Of a stretch of DNA of 64,000 nucleotides, positions 21,105 to 31,519 are shown piece by piece (the first letter of the stretch is position 1; each line of letters starts with the position of its first letter). This DNA is from Vreelandella neptunia (GTDB lineage: Bacteria; Pseudomonadota; Gammaproteobacteria; Pseudomonadales; Halomonadaceae). Under the pieces are notes generated by a model that was not told the origin of the DNA, made no database searches, and saw only the letters and a list, made by a program, of their open reading frames with translations. The position numbers and the translations under genes are program-made. The stretch covers positions 2,728,001-2,792,000 of the forward strand of contig NZ_CP140255.1 of assembly GCF_034479615.1 (NCBI RefSeq). Direction: 5' to 3'.

Positions 21105-22352
21105 GTGCAGGAGACAGCACAGCAGGGAAAGTTTGCTTGGTGGCGACGAATTGCCCTATGGAAGAAGATTCTCGCAGGGTTGGCGCTGGGTATTTTGGCA
21201 GGTGCGCTATTAGGTGAGAGCGCCAGCGTGTTTAAACCGCTGGGTGATATTTTTATTAACGCCATTATGATGCTGATTGTGCCGCTGGTGTTCTCCACCC
21301 TGGTGGTGGGTATTACCTCCATGCGCGACCCGCAGAAAATGGGCCGTATTGGCGCGCGTACCATTACGCTCTACTTGGTCACTACCGCCTTTGCTATTTC
21401 CATCGGTCTGGTACTTTCCACCCTGCTGCAGCCAGGCGTGGGCGTTGATTTAAGCTTCGACTCTGAAGTGGCCGCTAGCGAAGCACCATCGCTGGTCTCT
21501 ATTCTGGTTAACTTAGTGCCGCGTAACCCGCTGGACGCCCTGGCCAACGGCAACATTATGCAAATCATTGTGTTTGCCATTGGTTTGGGTATTTCGCTGA
21601 CGTTGATCGGCGATAAAGGCGAGCCGGTCATGAAGGTATTTGACAGCTTTGCCGAGGCGATGTACAAGCTCACCGGCATTGTGATGGCCTTCGCGCCCTT
21701 CGGCGTCTTTGGCTTGATCGCCCACGTCTCCGGCCAGTACGGTTTAGAGATACTGCTGCCGCTGGCCAAGCTGATTGGCGTGGCGTACCTGGCCAGTATT
21801 CTCCACGTGCTGGTGATCTATTCAGGTTTTATCTCGCTATTGGGGCGGCTAAACCCAATGCGTTATTTACAGGGCAGCCTGGACGCTATTGTAGTGGCGT
21901 TCTCATCCGCCTCTTCTGCGGGCACCCTGCCGGTCTCTATCCGCTGTGCGCAGAAGAATCTGGGTGTTTCCGAAGGGGTTTCAGGGTTTGTGCTGCCCGT
22001 GGGCGCCACCATCAATATGGACGGTACCGCGCTTTACCAGGGCGTGGTGGTGCTATTTATTGCCCAAATGACCGGCACTGATTTGAGCATGATGGATTAT
22101 GGCATGATTGTCGCCACTGGCACGCTGGCATCCATTGGCACCGCAGGCGTTCCGGGCGCTGGCCTGATTATGCTCTCGATTGTAATGGCCCAGGTTGGCC
22201 TGCCGCTGGAAGCTATCGCCGTGGTCGCGGGGATTGACAGGATCCTTGATATGGCACGCACCAGCGTCAACGTTGCGGGCGATTTGATGGTCACCACACT
22301 GGTAGGTAAAAGCGAGGGTGAGCTCAACGAAGACATCTACAACCGTTGCTAA
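21105..22352 (+). CDS. Dicarboxylate/amino acid:cation symporter (DAACS family)
   Basis: Inner-membrane Na+ or H+ coupled symporter of the GltP/DctA family for glutamate, aspartate or C4-dicarboxylates, 415 residues. Hallmarks are the serine-rich re-entrant loop SSASSAGTLPVS, the GATINMDGTALYQG helix with NMDGT, and GTAGVPGAGLIMLS. The start is a GTG with AGGAG eight bases upstream. The C-terminal RTSVNVAGD segment carries the Asp/Asn/Arg positions that set substrate choice. Substrate is not settled from sequence. Confidence 0.92.
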   Translation: MQETAQQGKFAWWRRIALWKKILAGLALGILAGALLGESASVFKPLGDIFINAIMMLIVPLVFSTLVVGITSMRDPQKMGRIGARTITLYLVTTAFAISIGLVLSTLLQPGVGVDLSFDSEVAASEAPSLVSILVNLVPRNPLDALANGNIMQIIVFAIGLGISLTLIGDKGEPVMKVFDSFAEAMYKLTGIVMAFAPFGVFGLIAHVSGQYGLEILLPLAKLIGVAYLASILHVLVIYSGFISLLGRLNPMRYLQGSLDAIVVAFSSASSAGTLPVSIRCAQKNLGVSEGVSGFVLPVGATINMDGTALYQGVVVLFIAQMTGTDLSMMDYGMIVATGTLASIGTAGVPGAGLIMLSIVMAQVGLPLEAIAVVAGIDRILDMARTSVNVAGDLMVTTLVGKSEGELNEDIYNRC

Positions 22353-22507
22353 TGTTAACGCTACATTTATAGTGTATGAAAAGGCGTCCGCTGTGATTAG
22401 CAGCGGGCGCTGCGCCCTCCCCTTTTCACAACCTTCCCTACAGCAGTTGTGATTCGCACAGTTTCTCGGCAACCTATTAGCATCATTTCTAGCCGAGCAA
22501 CGCAGCT

Positions 22508-23098
22508 ATGCCTACCGCTTTTGATCAAACGCTCGCCGCCATCGATGCCCTACATGCCGAGGATCCGCGCTCCACGACGCTTGCCGATGGCACCTCCATG
22601 CCCCAGGAACTGGCTTATGCCCAGCGCATGAGCGACTGGCTAGACCGCGTGCATGACGCGCCCGATGACGTGCTGCGCTTAGCCGTACGCGCACAGCACT
22701 TACAGCGCTGGTTAGTCCCGCGTGAGGAGTACCCCGAAGGGCGCGTAGGCTACTTAACCTGGCGGCGCGACCAGGGCAAGCGCGCAGGCGATACCACCGC
22801 CCAGCTAATGCGCGACGCAGGCTACAGTGACAAAGAAGCCGAGCGCGCCGCAGCGATTATTGGCAAGAAAGGCCTGGGCCGAGACCCCGATGTGCAGGCG
22901 CTGGAGGATTGCGCCTGCCTGGTATTTCTAGAGAACTACTTTGCCGACTTCTCGCGCAAGATCGAGCACGACCACATGGTACGGATCGTGCAGATGACCT
23001 GGCGCAAAATGTCGCCCCGCGCCCACGACATGGCCCTAACGCTACCTATGTCGGACGCCTCATTAGCGCTGGTGAAAGAGGCTCTGGGAGTGGATTAA
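22508..23098 (+). CDS. DUF4202 domain-containing protein
   Basis: Cytoplasmic 196-residue protein of the DUF4202 family, whose function is not established. The conserved parts include LRLAVRAQHLQRWLVPR, YLTWRRDQGKRAGD and ALEDCACLVFLENYFADF. The regular His/Asp spacing recalls HD-type helical proteins, but no metal site is proven. It sits alone between the symporter and the FAD/Fe-S oxidoreductase; the 126-bp gap after it has a GCAGCGG/CCGCTGC hairpin at 23151-23169. Confidence 0.85.
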   Translation: MPTAFDQTLAAIDALHAEDPRSTTLADGTSMPQELAYAQRMSDWLDRVHDAPDDVLRLAVRAQHLQRWLVPREEYPEGRVGYLTWRRDQGKRAGDTTAQLMRDAGYSDKEAERAAAIIGKKGLGRDPDVQALEDCACLVFLENYFADFSRKIEHDHMVRIVQMTWRKMSPRAHDMALTLPMSDASLALVKEALGVD

Positions 23099-23224
23099 GG
23101 AGAGGAGTAAGGTGTGGGGTAAGCTACAGAGCAATGCGCTACCGTGAGATGCAGCGGGGCAGCCGCTGCGGTAAAGTAGCGGTCTTCTTTTACTGCGCCC
23201 CCGGCACTGACGGCTTGATCAACT

Positions 23225-26200
23225 ATGATTGCATCCTTGGACACCCGTACCGCCCCGTTTGAACGCTTGGGCAATGAGTATGTACGTTTTCTACAGGCGC
23301 TTAAAACGCGTGGCTTTGAAGGCGAAATCGCTCCCGACTATGCCAACCGTACGGTGTTGGCAACGGATAACTCGATCTACCAGCGCCTGCCCCAGGCGGC
23401 GGTCTACCCCAAGCATGCCGAAGATATAGAGCGCCTTACCCGGCTGGCGGCCCAAACCACTCACCGCAGCATTGTATTAACGCCCAGGGGCGGCGGTACC
23501 GGCACCAACGGCCAGTCGCTCACCGATGGCATCGTGGTGGATGTCTCCCGCCATATGAATCAGATCCTAGAAATCGATGTGGATGCACGGCGGGTGCGCG
23601 TTCAGGCGGGCGTGGTGAAGGATCAATTAAACGCGGCGCTCAAACCCCACGGGCTGTTTTTCGCCCCGGAGCTTTCGACCTCCAACCGCGCCACTATTGG
23701 CGGCATGATCTCAACCGATGCCAGCGGCCAGGGCAGCTGCGAATACGGTAAAACCCGTGATCACGTGTTGGAGCTCGATACCATTTTGATCGGTGGAAAG
23801 CATCTGCACAGCCGCGTATTAACACAGGACGAAGAGCAGGCTGAGTGCCAGCAGGAAGGCATTCTGGGCCGCGTACATACCACCGCCGCCGAGATTATCG
23901 ACCAGCAGCGCGACTTGATTGCAGCCAAATTCCCGCCGCTCAACCGCTGCTTGACCGGCTACGATTTAGCCCACCTGCGCGACGACGAGGGGCAGCTCAA
24001 CCTCAACAGCCTGCTGTGCGGCTCGGAAGGCTCGCTGGGCTTTTTAAATGAAGCGGTGCTGAACGTGCTGCCGATTCCCAAGCACTCCACCCTGGTCAAT
24101 GTGCGCTATACCAGTTTTATGGATGCGTTGCGGGATGCCAAAGCATTAATGACTGCCAGCGCGCAGCCTACCTCGATTGAGACCATCGACGACAGCGTGC
24201 TGCAACTGGCGATGGAAGATTTCGTCTGGGACAGCGTGGCGGAGTTCTTCCCGGCGACCGCTAACACGGCGATTCGCGGCATTAACCTGATTGAGTTTAA
24301 TGACGACGATGAGAGTGCCCTCGCCGAGCGAGTTCGCGCCTTCACCGAACACCTAAGCCAAGACACCACCGTTGAGCGCCTAGGCTACACCCTGGCCGAG
24401 GGGCGCGGGCAGATCCAGAAAGTCTACGCTATGCGCAAGCGCTCGGTGGGTTTGCTCGGCAATGTGCAGGGCGAGAAACGGCCCATTCCGTTTGTGGAAG
24501 ATACCGCCGTGCCACCGGAGCATCTGGCCGAGTTTATCGCAGAGTTCCGCGCCGCGCTGGATGCCCGAGGACTCTCCTACGGGATGTTTGGTCATGTAGA
24601 TGCAGGCGTGCTGCACGTGCGCCCCGCCATTGATATGAAGGATCCCGAACAGGAAAAACTGATTCGCGCGGTGTCCAATGAAGTGGCTGCGCTGACCCAG
24701 AAATATGGCGGCCTGCTGTGGGGCGAACACGGCAAGGGCGTACGCTCCGAATATTCGCCTAAGTTCTTCGGCGAACTCTATCCCAGCCTTCAGCGGGTAA
24801 AAGCGGCTTTTGATCCTTATAACCAGCTTAACCCTGGCAAGATCGCCTCGCCCGCCGAAAGCGGCGAGCTCATCGCCAAGGATAGCGATCCCGATCTGTT
24901 GACGGTCGATGGCGTGCCCATGCGCGGTCAGTTTGACCGCACCATCGACGAGCGCGCCTGGCAGGCCTACGACGCCGCGGTGTACTGCAATGGTAACGGC
25001 GCCTGCTACAACTATGACCTTGATGACCCCATGTGCCCTTCCTGGAAGGCAACGAGGGATCGTCGCCACTCGCCCAAAGGCCGTGCCAGCCTGATCCGCG
25101 AGTGGCTGCGGCTGCAGACCCAGGCGGGCATCGACGTGGTCGAAGAGTCGCGTAAGAAGAAAGCCGAAGGCGGCTGGGGCTTTATTAAGAGCTTTCCGCT
25201 GCGGGTGGCGAACACGCTAAGCCGCAAGCAGCACCACGACTACTCCCATGAGGTTTATGACGCCATGGCGGGCTGTTTGGCGTGTAAGTCCTGCGCGGGG
25301 CAGTGCCCGGTTAAGGTCAACGTCCCCCAGTTTCGTTCGCAGTTCTTGGAGGTCTACCACGGCCGCTACCTGCGCCCGCTGCGCGACTACGTGATTGGCG
25401 GCACTGAATTTATGCTGCCCACCCTGGCCAAGGCGGCACCGCTGTATAACGCCGTGATTGGCCAGCGCTGGGTAGAGCAACTGATGCGCCGCACCTTGGG
25501 CATGAGCGATTCTCCGGCGCTTTCACGGGCCAGTGTTAAAAAGCAGCTCAACGCCTGGGGCGTCGCCGAGGCAACGCCGCTCTCGCTTACCCTGTTAACC
25601 GAACAGCAGCGCGCTAACAGCGTGATTATTGTCCAGGACGCCTTCACCACCCACTTTGAAGCCAAGCTGGTCATGGACGTGGTAGAGCTGCTATCGCGTC
25701 TGAATCTACGCGTGTTCGTGATGCCCTATTCGGCTAACGGCAAACCGCTCCAGGTTCAGGGCTTTTTAGGCGCCTTCGAGCGCACCGCCGCCAAGCAGGC
25801 CGAGCGGCTACGCACCTTGGCCCGCTTTGATATCCCCCTGGTGGGCATCGACCCAGCAATGACGCTTACCTACCGCCAGGAGTACATCAAAGCACTAGGC
25901 AATGAGGCGGTACCGGAGGTGCTGATGCTGCAGGAGTGGCTGGCAACCCGCATTAATACGCTTGCGCCCAGCCAGCTCAAGCTAAACGACCCAGGCTTTA
26001 AGCTGCTCTCCCACTGCACCGAGAAAACCAACGCGCCGGGTAGCCCTAAAGCCTGGCAGCAAGTGTTTGCGGCGTTTGGGTTAGAGCTTGAGCTGATGGC
26101 CACCGGCTGCTGCGGTATGTCCGGCACCTACGGCCATGAAACCCGCAACGCCGCTACGTCAAAAACGATCTACGCCCAGTCGTGGCAGCCCCAGGTCGAG

Positions 26201-26335
26201 GCAGAGGAAAACAGCGGCAAACTACTGGCTACCGGCTACTCCTGCCGAAGCCAGGTAAAGCGCTACTCGAGTCAGGTAATGCCGCATCCTTTGCAGGCGC
26301 TGTTAGCCGCAGTTAAGAGAGCAGCTCCGCTCTAA
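23225..26335 (+). CDS. ydiJ: FAD-binding and Fe-S oxidoreductase (YdiJ-like, D-2-hydroxyacid dehydrogenase)
   Basis: Large 1036-residue fusion. The N-terminal FAD-binding PCMH/oxidase domain has TPRGGGTGTNGQSLTDGIVVD (about residues 88-108). It is followed by an FAD-oxidase C-terminal domain, then a ferredoxin-like region with CLACKSCAGQCPVKVN, and a C-terminal heterodisulfide reductase-type domain (HCTEK, GCCGMSGTYGH). YdiJ homologues oxidise D-2-hydroxyglutarate or related D-2-hydroxyacids and feed the quinone pool; the substrate here is inferred. The ATG at 23225 gives the expected length (E. coli YdiJ is 1018). Confidence 0.92.
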   Translation: MIASLDTRTAPFERLGNEYVRFLQALKTRGFEGEIAPDYANRTVLATDNSIYQRLPQAAVYPKHAEDIERLTRLAAQTTHRSIVLTPRGGGTGTNGQSLTDGIVVDVSRHMNQILEIDVDARRVRVQAGVVKDQLNAALKPHGLFFAPELSTSNRATIGGMISTDASGQGSCEYGKTRDHVLELDTILIGGKHLHSRVLTQDEEQAECQQEGILGRVHTTAAEIIDQQRDLIAAKFPPLNRCLTGYDLAHLRDDEGQLNLNSLLCGSEGSLGFLNEAVLNVLPIPKHSTLVNVRYTSFMDALRDAKALMTASAQPTSIETIDDSVLQLAMEDFVWDSVAEFFPATANTAIRGINLIEFNDDDESALAERVRAFTEHLSQDTTVERLGYTLAEGRGQIQKVYAMRKRSVGLLGNVQGEKRPIPFVEDTAVPPEHLAEFIAEFRAALDARGLSYGMFGHVDAGVLHVRPAIDMKDPEQEKLIRAVSNEVAALTQKYGGLLWGEHGKGVRSEYSPKFFGELYPSLQRVKAAFDPYNQLNPGKIASPAESGELIAKDSDPDLLTVDGVPMRGQFDRTIDERAWQAYDAAVYCNGNGACYNYDLDDPMCPSWKATRDRRHSPKGRASLIREWLRLQTQAGIDVVEESRKKKAEGGWGFIKSFPLRVANTLSRKQHHDYSHEVYDAMAGCLACKSCAGQCPVKVNVPQFRSQFLEVYHGRYLRPLRDYVIGGTEFMLPTLAKAAPLYNAVIGQRWVEQLMRRTLGMSDSPALSRASVKKQLNAWGVAEATPLSLTLLTEQQRANSVIIVQDAFTTHFEAKLVMDVVELLSRLNLRVFVMPYSANGKPLQVQGFLGAFERTAAKQAERLRTLARFDIPLVGIDPAMTLTYRQEYIKALGNEAVPEVLMLQEWLATRINTLAPSQLKLNDPGFKLLSHCTEKTNAPGSPKAWQQVFAAFGLELELMATGCCGMSGTYGHETRNAATSKTIYAQSWQPQVEAEENSGKLLATGYSCRSQVKRYSSQVMPHPLQALLAAVKRAAPL

Positions 26336-26437
26336 AGCTTGTACAATAAACACCTCTTGTATAATGTTGAGTGAGTTAACGGCGTGCAGTGTAAAAAGCT
26401 GTCACGCTGTTCTTTAATTGTTTTTTCAGGAGCTGCC

Positions 26438-27505
26438 TTGTTATCTCTACTTTCCTCTCTGACTCGTCTAGGCGCAGGCGCTGTTTTAACCCTGAGCCTA
26501 GCGGCCATGGCGGTCGCTCAGGAAAACCGTGTTGAGACGCAGGTAGTGGCGGACTCTCCGCGGATAGAGGTGTTGCCATTGACCGGCACCGTCAGCGCCC
26601 CACGCACCTCGCTGCTATCAAGCGCTGAAGCGGGTCAGGTCAGCGAGCTAACGGTTGAGATGGGCGACACAGTCACTCAAGGCCAGCCGCTTTTATCGCT
26701 TGATACCCGCGATATTAGCCTGGAAAGCCAGCGCGCCAGCGCGGATCTAGCTCAGGCCGAAGCCGAACGTGACGAAGCGCAGCGCTTAGTGAGCGAAGCC
26801 AATCAGCTCTCGGCGCAAAACTTTGCCGCCAGTGAACGACGCCAGCGTGAAAGCGCTTTAGCAGCGGCCCAGGCCACCCTTGAAGCGCGTCGAGCCGACT
26901 ACAGCTTGGCCCAGCTGCAGCTTGAGCGTCACCAGATACGTGCCCCCTTTGACGGCATGGTCACCCACCGTGAGAGCAATATCGGTGAGTGGGTAAACCC
27001 CGGTGATACCCTGCTCACCTTGGTCGATTTAGCTTCCCTTCGCTTGGATTTCTCGGTGCCGCTCTCTGCCTACCAACGCTTTGAGGGCTCCCAGTTAGAG
27101 GTGCGCTTAGAAGGCAGCGATCAATGGCACCCGGCGCGCACCCTCGCGCGTATTCCCCTCGATGCCAGTTCAAGGCAGTTTCTGCTGCGTGCAGCGCCGG
27201 AAACACCACTTGAAATGCTACCGGGTATGGCAGTAGAAGGCCGTTTGCAGCTTAACGGCGAAAGCGGGCCCAGCGTGCCGAGGGATGCCCTCATTCGCCG
27301 TCCGGATGGCAGCGTCAGCGTTTGGTTAGCCCGCCAGAGCCAGAGCGATGATACTTGGCAGGCGTTCGAACAGCGGGTTGAGATCGGCAGCAGCTACCAG
27401 GGAGAGGTCGCCGTGAATGAGGGCCTATCAGCGGGAGACCGCGTTATCGTCGTCGGTAATGAGCGGCTTGAAGAGGGACAAGAAGTGTCCCTGAGCGACG
27501 ACTAA
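26438..27505 (+). CDS. RND efflux periplasmic adaptor subunit (first system)
   Basis: Membrane-fusion protein linking an inner-membrane RND pump to an outer-membrane channel. A TTG at 26438 has a strong CAGGAG six bases upstream and gives a clean signal peptide ending in AMAVAQ; a GTG at 26384 is in frame but less likely. Barrel-sandwich halves (VSELTVEMGDTVTQGQPLLSLD and HQIRAPFDGMVTHRESNIGEWV) flank a helical hairpin at about residues 90-160. It is followed after 16 bp by its permease. No outer-membrane factor gene is nearby. Confidence 0.92.
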   Translation: MLSLLSSLTRLGAGAVLTLSLAAMAVAQENRVETQVVADSPRIEVLPLTGTVSAPRTSLLSSAEAGQVSELTVEMGDTVTQGQPLLSLDTRDISLESQRASADLAQAEAERDEAQRLVSEANQLSAQNFAASERRQRESALAAAQATLEARRADYSLAQLQLERHQIRAPFDGMVTHRESNIGEWVNPGDTLLTLVDLASLRLDFSVPLSAYQRFEGSQLEVRLEGSDQWHPARTLARIPLDASSRQFLLRAAPETPLEMLPGMAVEGRLQLNGESGPSVPRDALIRRPDGSVSVWLARQSQSDDTWQAFEQRVEIGSSYQGEVAVNEGLSAGDRVIVVGNERLEEGQEVSLSDD

Positions 27506-27521
27506 GGAGCGATACCCGCAT

Positions 27522-30500
27522 ATGTTTGCCGCCATTATTCGTCACGGCATCTTGGTGAGCGTTATTACGCTGATCCTGCTGATTCTGGGGGTAGCTGCGA
27601 TTTGGCGCATCCCTGTACAGATGATTCCCGACCTGGAAACCCGCGTGGTGGGTATTGAGACCCAGTGGCCGGGTGCCACGCCGCAGGATATTGAAAAGGA
27701 TATCTTGATCGAACAAGAGGAGTTCCTGCGTAATGTGCCCAACCTGCAGCGCATGGAGTCCACCGCCAGCAGCGGCAGCGCCGAAATCGAGCTGGAGTTC
27801 CCGTTTGGCGTCGATCTCACCGAAACCTTGATTCGGGTTAACAACGCGCTAAGCCAGGTGCCCTCCTACCCCAACAATGTCGACCAGCCGCGCATCGTCG
27901 CCAACTCCTTTTCCGCCAACGCCTTTATGTACTTTAACGTTGGCCCCCGTGGGGGTAACCCCCGCCAGCTCGATATGCCGGCCATGCGCGACTACCTGGA
28001 AGATAATGTCCGCCCGCGCCTTGAGAGCGTTGCGGGCGTATCGGAAGTCACGGTTTCCGGTGGTGCAGAGCGGCAAATGCAGCTACTGATCGACCCCGAA
28101 GCGTTGGTCGCCCGTGAACTGAGTATCGCTGACATTCAGGACGCCCTTCAGGCTCGCAACCAGGATGTCTCCGGCGGCAACCTCGAGAGCGGCAAACGCC
28201 GCTACCTGCTGCGTACTGTAGGCCGTTTTGAGGATGTGGAGAGCCTTGAAGCGCTGATTCTCATCCGCGACGGAGACGCGGTCACCCGGCTAAGCGATGT
28301 GGCTGAAGTACGCCAATCCTACGCCGAACTCACTTCTCGCGCTTACAGCTCGGACGGTCAGCCGGTACTAAGCGTGCAGGTGCGCCGGGAACCGGGCGCC
28401 AATGTGATTGATATCAAGCGCGCCATGCTCGATGAAGTCGCGGCGCTAAATGAAGGTCTGCTAGCCGAGCAGGGCATGCGCATGACGCTCTCTAGCGACG
28501 ACGTGCGCTACGTGGAGTCGTCGATTGCCAATGTCTGGGTCAACCTGGGCCTGGGCGCGCTGTTTGCAACCCTGGTGATGTATGCCTTCCTGCGCTCTGC
28601 CCGCGCTACCCTGGCCGGTGTCATCGGCATCCCTATCTGCACCATCGCCGCCTTTTTAGGCCTGCTGCTGGCAGGGCGCACGCTCAACGTCATTTCGCTG
28701 GCGGGTGTCGCTTTCGCCATTGGCATGACGATAGACAACACCATCGTCGTGCTGGAGAGCATTGAGACCCAGCGCCGCCGTGGCCTGGCGCGCTTTGAAG
28801 CGGCTCTTGAGGGCGTCAAGCAAGTATGGCCTGCGGTGCTGGCCTCAACGCTGACCACTATTTTAGTCTTTGTGCCGATCTTCTTTATTCAGCAGGAAGC
28901 CGGGCAGCTCTACTCCGATATTGCGGTGGCCATCTCGACGTCGATTATTGTCTCCATGGTGGTCGCCATTACCGTTATTCCCACCCTGGGCGCGCATATC
29001 GATTTTCGCGGTAAGGAGAGCGCTTCAACGTCATCGCCGCGCTGGGTACGCGGCTGCCTTTGGGTGGTTGATGGCATGATTCGCACGGCTTCCCGGCGCT
29101 TTCTCGCTATCGTGCTGGGCATCATAGGGGGAATCGGCATTTTTGTCTGGCTGACGCCCCCGGCGGAGTACCTGCCCGAAGGCGAAGAGGCCAAAACCTT
29201 TGCTAGCATGAACGCCCCGGCGAGTTACAACCTGGCCACCATGGATGCCATTGCGCAAACGCTGCAGCAAGAACTGGAACCCCATGTAGGCGATGATCCA
29301 GAGGACTTCGAGCGCGGCGATACCGACATCCCGCCGATTCGCACCATGGGCATTCAAGCCGAAGCGCAGAGCCTGCGGATCATTGCGGAAACCATCGACC
29401 CCACCCATATTGAAGCCTTGATGGACGCCCTCACCCGGCGCTTTGAAAGGTACCCGGACATGCGCGCCTTTGCTGCCCGTGGTTCGATTATCTCCAGTAA
29501 CGACGGCGGAACGCGCAGTATCACTTTGGATATTGCCGGCAACGATCTAAACGAACTCTACACCACCGCCAATGCGATTTATCAACGCGCCGAGACAGTG
29601 TTCGACAACCCACGCATTCAGTCACGGCCCTCCGCTCTGGATCTTGGCCAGCCGCTGATTGAGGTATACCCCGATTGGGAGCGCGCCGCTGAAGTCGGCC
29701 TGGATACCGACGCCCTGGGCACTACCGTCGCGGTGCTCACCAACGGCGCCTACCTGGATGACTTCTATCTCGACGACGAGAAAATCGACCTTTACGGCTA
29801 TGGCCCCGAGGCAGGCGATATCGACCTTGATGCCCTTGCCACCCTGCCCATCTATACCCCTTCTGGGGTGAGCGTTCCGCTCAACACCCTCGCCGATATT
29901 CGCGAGACGGTGGGAACGGCTACGCTGCGGCGGGTAGACGGGCGCCGCAGCGTGACGCTGGACGTTATTCCACCCCGCAGCGTGGCGCTGGAAGCCGGTA
30001 TCGAGCAGATGCAGGATGAGGTTATCGACCCACTGCGCGATGAGGGCGTCATACCCGCCAACATTAACGTCAGCGTGACCGGCGCGGGGGATCAGTTGGA
30101 CGCCACCCGCCAGGCGCTAACCGGTAATGCATTAATTGCGTTGGCGATTGTGTATCTGCTGCTGGTAGCGATCTTTGCCCACTGGGGTTACCCGCTGCTG
30201 ATTCTCGCCACTATTCCGTTAGGCGCCGCAGGGGGGATTGTAGGGCTGTGGCTGATGAATACTGTCGGCGCTCAGCTGCCGAAAATTGGCTTAAATGCCA
30301 TCAGCCAGCCGTTCGATATGATCACCATGTTGGGCTTTCTGATTCTGATGGGGACGGTGGTCAACAATCCGATACTGGTGGTTCATCAGGCGAGGGAGAA
30401 TCTACGCACGGCGAGTATGGGGGTTCGGGAGGCCGTTCAGCATGCGGTAGAGAGTCGCTTACGGCCTATCGCCATGACGACTCTTACCACCCTGTGTGGC

Positions 30501-30665
30501 CTTTCACCGCTGGTGTTTCTACCCGGGGAAGGCACCGAGCTTTACCGCGGCGTCGGTGCCATTGTGCTATTCGGGCTGCTCGGCACGGCAATTGTCACCG
30601 TCACCTTCTTGCCAGCCCTTACCGTTGCCGTGCTCAGTAGGAGAACCCAACGGTCGGCGAACTAA
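27522..30665 (+). CDS. RND efflux permease (first system)
   Basis: Inner-membrane proton-driven exporter of the RND superfamily, 1047 residues with twelve predicted helices and two large periplasmic loops. The TM4 relay region reads GMTIDNTIVVLESI, with a single Asp where AcrB has two. The TM10-11 half carries GTVVNNPILVVHQARE. This matches a less-studied RND branch close to the HAE group. Substrate cannot be read from the sequence. It is translated just after the adaptor and converges on trpC, 12 bp apart. Confidence 0.92.
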   Translation: MFAAIIRHGILVSVITLILLILGVAAIWRIPVQMIPDLETRVVGIETQWPGATPQDIEKDILIEQEEFLRNVPNLQRMESTASSGSAEIELEFPFGVDLTETLIRVNNALSQVPSYPNNVDQPRIVANSFSANAFMYFNVGPRGGNPRQLDMPAMRDYLEDNVRPRLESVAGVSEVTVSGGAERQMQLLIDPEALVARELSIADIQDALQARNQDVSGGNLESGKRRYLLRTVGRFEDVESLEALILIRDGDAVTRLSDVAEVRQSYAELTSRAYSSDGQPVLSVQVRREPGANVIDIKRAMLDEVAALNEGLLAEQGMRMTLSSDDVRYVESSIANVWVNLGLGALFATLVMYAFLRSARATLAGVIGIPICTIAAFLGLLLAGRTLNVISLAGVAFAIGMTIDNTIVVLESIETQRRRGLARFEAALEGVKQVWPAVLASTLTTILVFVPIFFIQQEAGQLYSDIAVAISTSIIVSMVVAITVIPTLGAHIDFRGKESASTSSPRWVRGCLWVVDGMIRTASRRFLAIVLGIIGGIGIFVWLTPPAEYLPEGEEAKTFASMNAPASYNLATMDAIAQTLQQELEPHVGDDPEDFERGDTDIPPIRTMGIQAEAQSLRIIAETIDPTHIEALMDALTRRFERYPDMRAFAARGSIISSNDGGTRSITLDIAGNDLNELYTTANAIYQRAETVFDNPRIQSRPSALDLGQPLIEVYPDWERAAEVGLDTDALGTTVAVLTNGAYLDDFYLDDEKIDLYGYGPEAGDIDLDALATLPIYTPSGVSVPLNTLADIRETVGTATLRRVDGRRSVTLDVIPPRSVALEAGIEQMQDEVIDPLRDEGVIPANINVSVTGAGDQLDATRQALTGNALIALAIVYLLLVAIFAHWGYPLLILATIPLGAAGGIVGLWLMNTVGAQLPKIGLNAISQPFDMITMLGFLILMGTVVNNPILVVHQARENLRTASMGVREAVQHAVESRLRPIAMTTLTTLCGLSPLVFLPGEGTELYRGVGAIVLFGLLGTAIVTVTFLPALTVAVLSRRTQRSAN

Positions 30666-30677
30666 AAACGGGTGGCG

Positions 30678-31481
30678 TTAGAAAAACAGCCTTTTCAGCG
30701 CCAATCCCGGATCACTTTCGCGCATAAAGGCTTCGCCGACCAGAAAGCCGTTAACGTTATGATCGCGCATTAGCTCAACGTCATCGCGGGTATGAATACC
30801 CGATTCGGTAATCACCGTGACGCCCTCAGGAATGCGCGGCAGTAGATCCAAAGTGGTATTCAGGCTGGTTTCGAAGGTATGCAGATTACGGTTGTTGATG
30901 CCGACCAGCTTTAGATCCAGCGCCAGGGCACGCTCAAGCTCGTTGGCGTCGTGCACCTCGATCAGCACATCCATCCCCAACTGGTTGGCCTGATGGTGCA
31001 GATCGCGCAGCTGTGCGTCATCCAGGGCAGCAACGATCAGCAGAATGCAGTCCGATCCAATCGCCCGGGCTTCACATACCTGGTAGCCGTGGGTGATAAA
31101 GTCTTTGCGAATCACCGGCAGCGTGCAGACATCCCGAGCGGCAATGAGATAGTCTTCGTGGCCTTGGAAAAAATCGGCGTCGGTAAGCACGGAGAGACAG
31201 GCAGCGCCGCCCTGGGCGTAGCTTTTGGCGATATCCGAGGGGTGAAACTCTTCACGAATAACACCCTTTGAGGGCGAGGCTTTTTTCACTTCGGCGATAA
31301 TCGCCGGATCACCTGTTGCAATGCGCGTATTAAGCGCCTCAATAAAGCCACGTGGGGCGCTCTGCTGCTCCCCGAGGGCCAGCAGATCCGTCTCTGAAAC
31401 GGCCTGACGGCGCTCAGCCACTTCTTGGTCTTTGCGAGCAAGAATGCGCGTTAAAATAGTCGGCGTTGCCTGTTGAGTCAT
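30678..31481 (-). CDS. trpC: Indole-3-glycerol-phosphate synthase
   Basis: TIM-barrel enzyme closing the ring of CdRP to indole-3-glycerol phosphate in tryptophan synthesis. Visible motifs are [15 protein letters not shown] (substrate Lys), [13 protein letters not shown] (general-acid Lys), [11 protein letters not shown] and [12 protein letters not shown]. It is a stand-alone TrpC of 267 residues, not fused to TrpF. It is third in the trpG-trpD-trpC set, 38 bp after trpD. Confidence 0.97.
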   Translation of the reverse strand: MTQQATPTILTRILARKDQEVAERRQAVSETDLLALGEQQSAPRGFIEALNTRIATGDPAIIAEVKKASPSKGVIREEFHPSDIAKSYAQGGAACLSVLTDADFFQGHEDYLIAARDVCTLPVIRKDFITHGYQVCEARAIGSDCILLIVAALDDAQLRDLHHQANQLGMDVLIEVHDANELERALALDLKLVGINNRNLHTFETSLNTTLDLLPRIPEGVTVITESGIHTRDDVELMRDHNVNGFLVGEAFMRESDPGLALKRLFF

Positions 31482-31519
31482 GGTGGTCTCTTTTTTTAAA
31501 GCTTATCTTGTTTAAGCAC

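Noticed and set aside
24380-25069. 229-codon minus-strand open frame
   Set aside because: It is antisense to the FAD/Fe-S oxidoreductase gene, whose motifs are intact; the reverse frame shows no recognisable domain.
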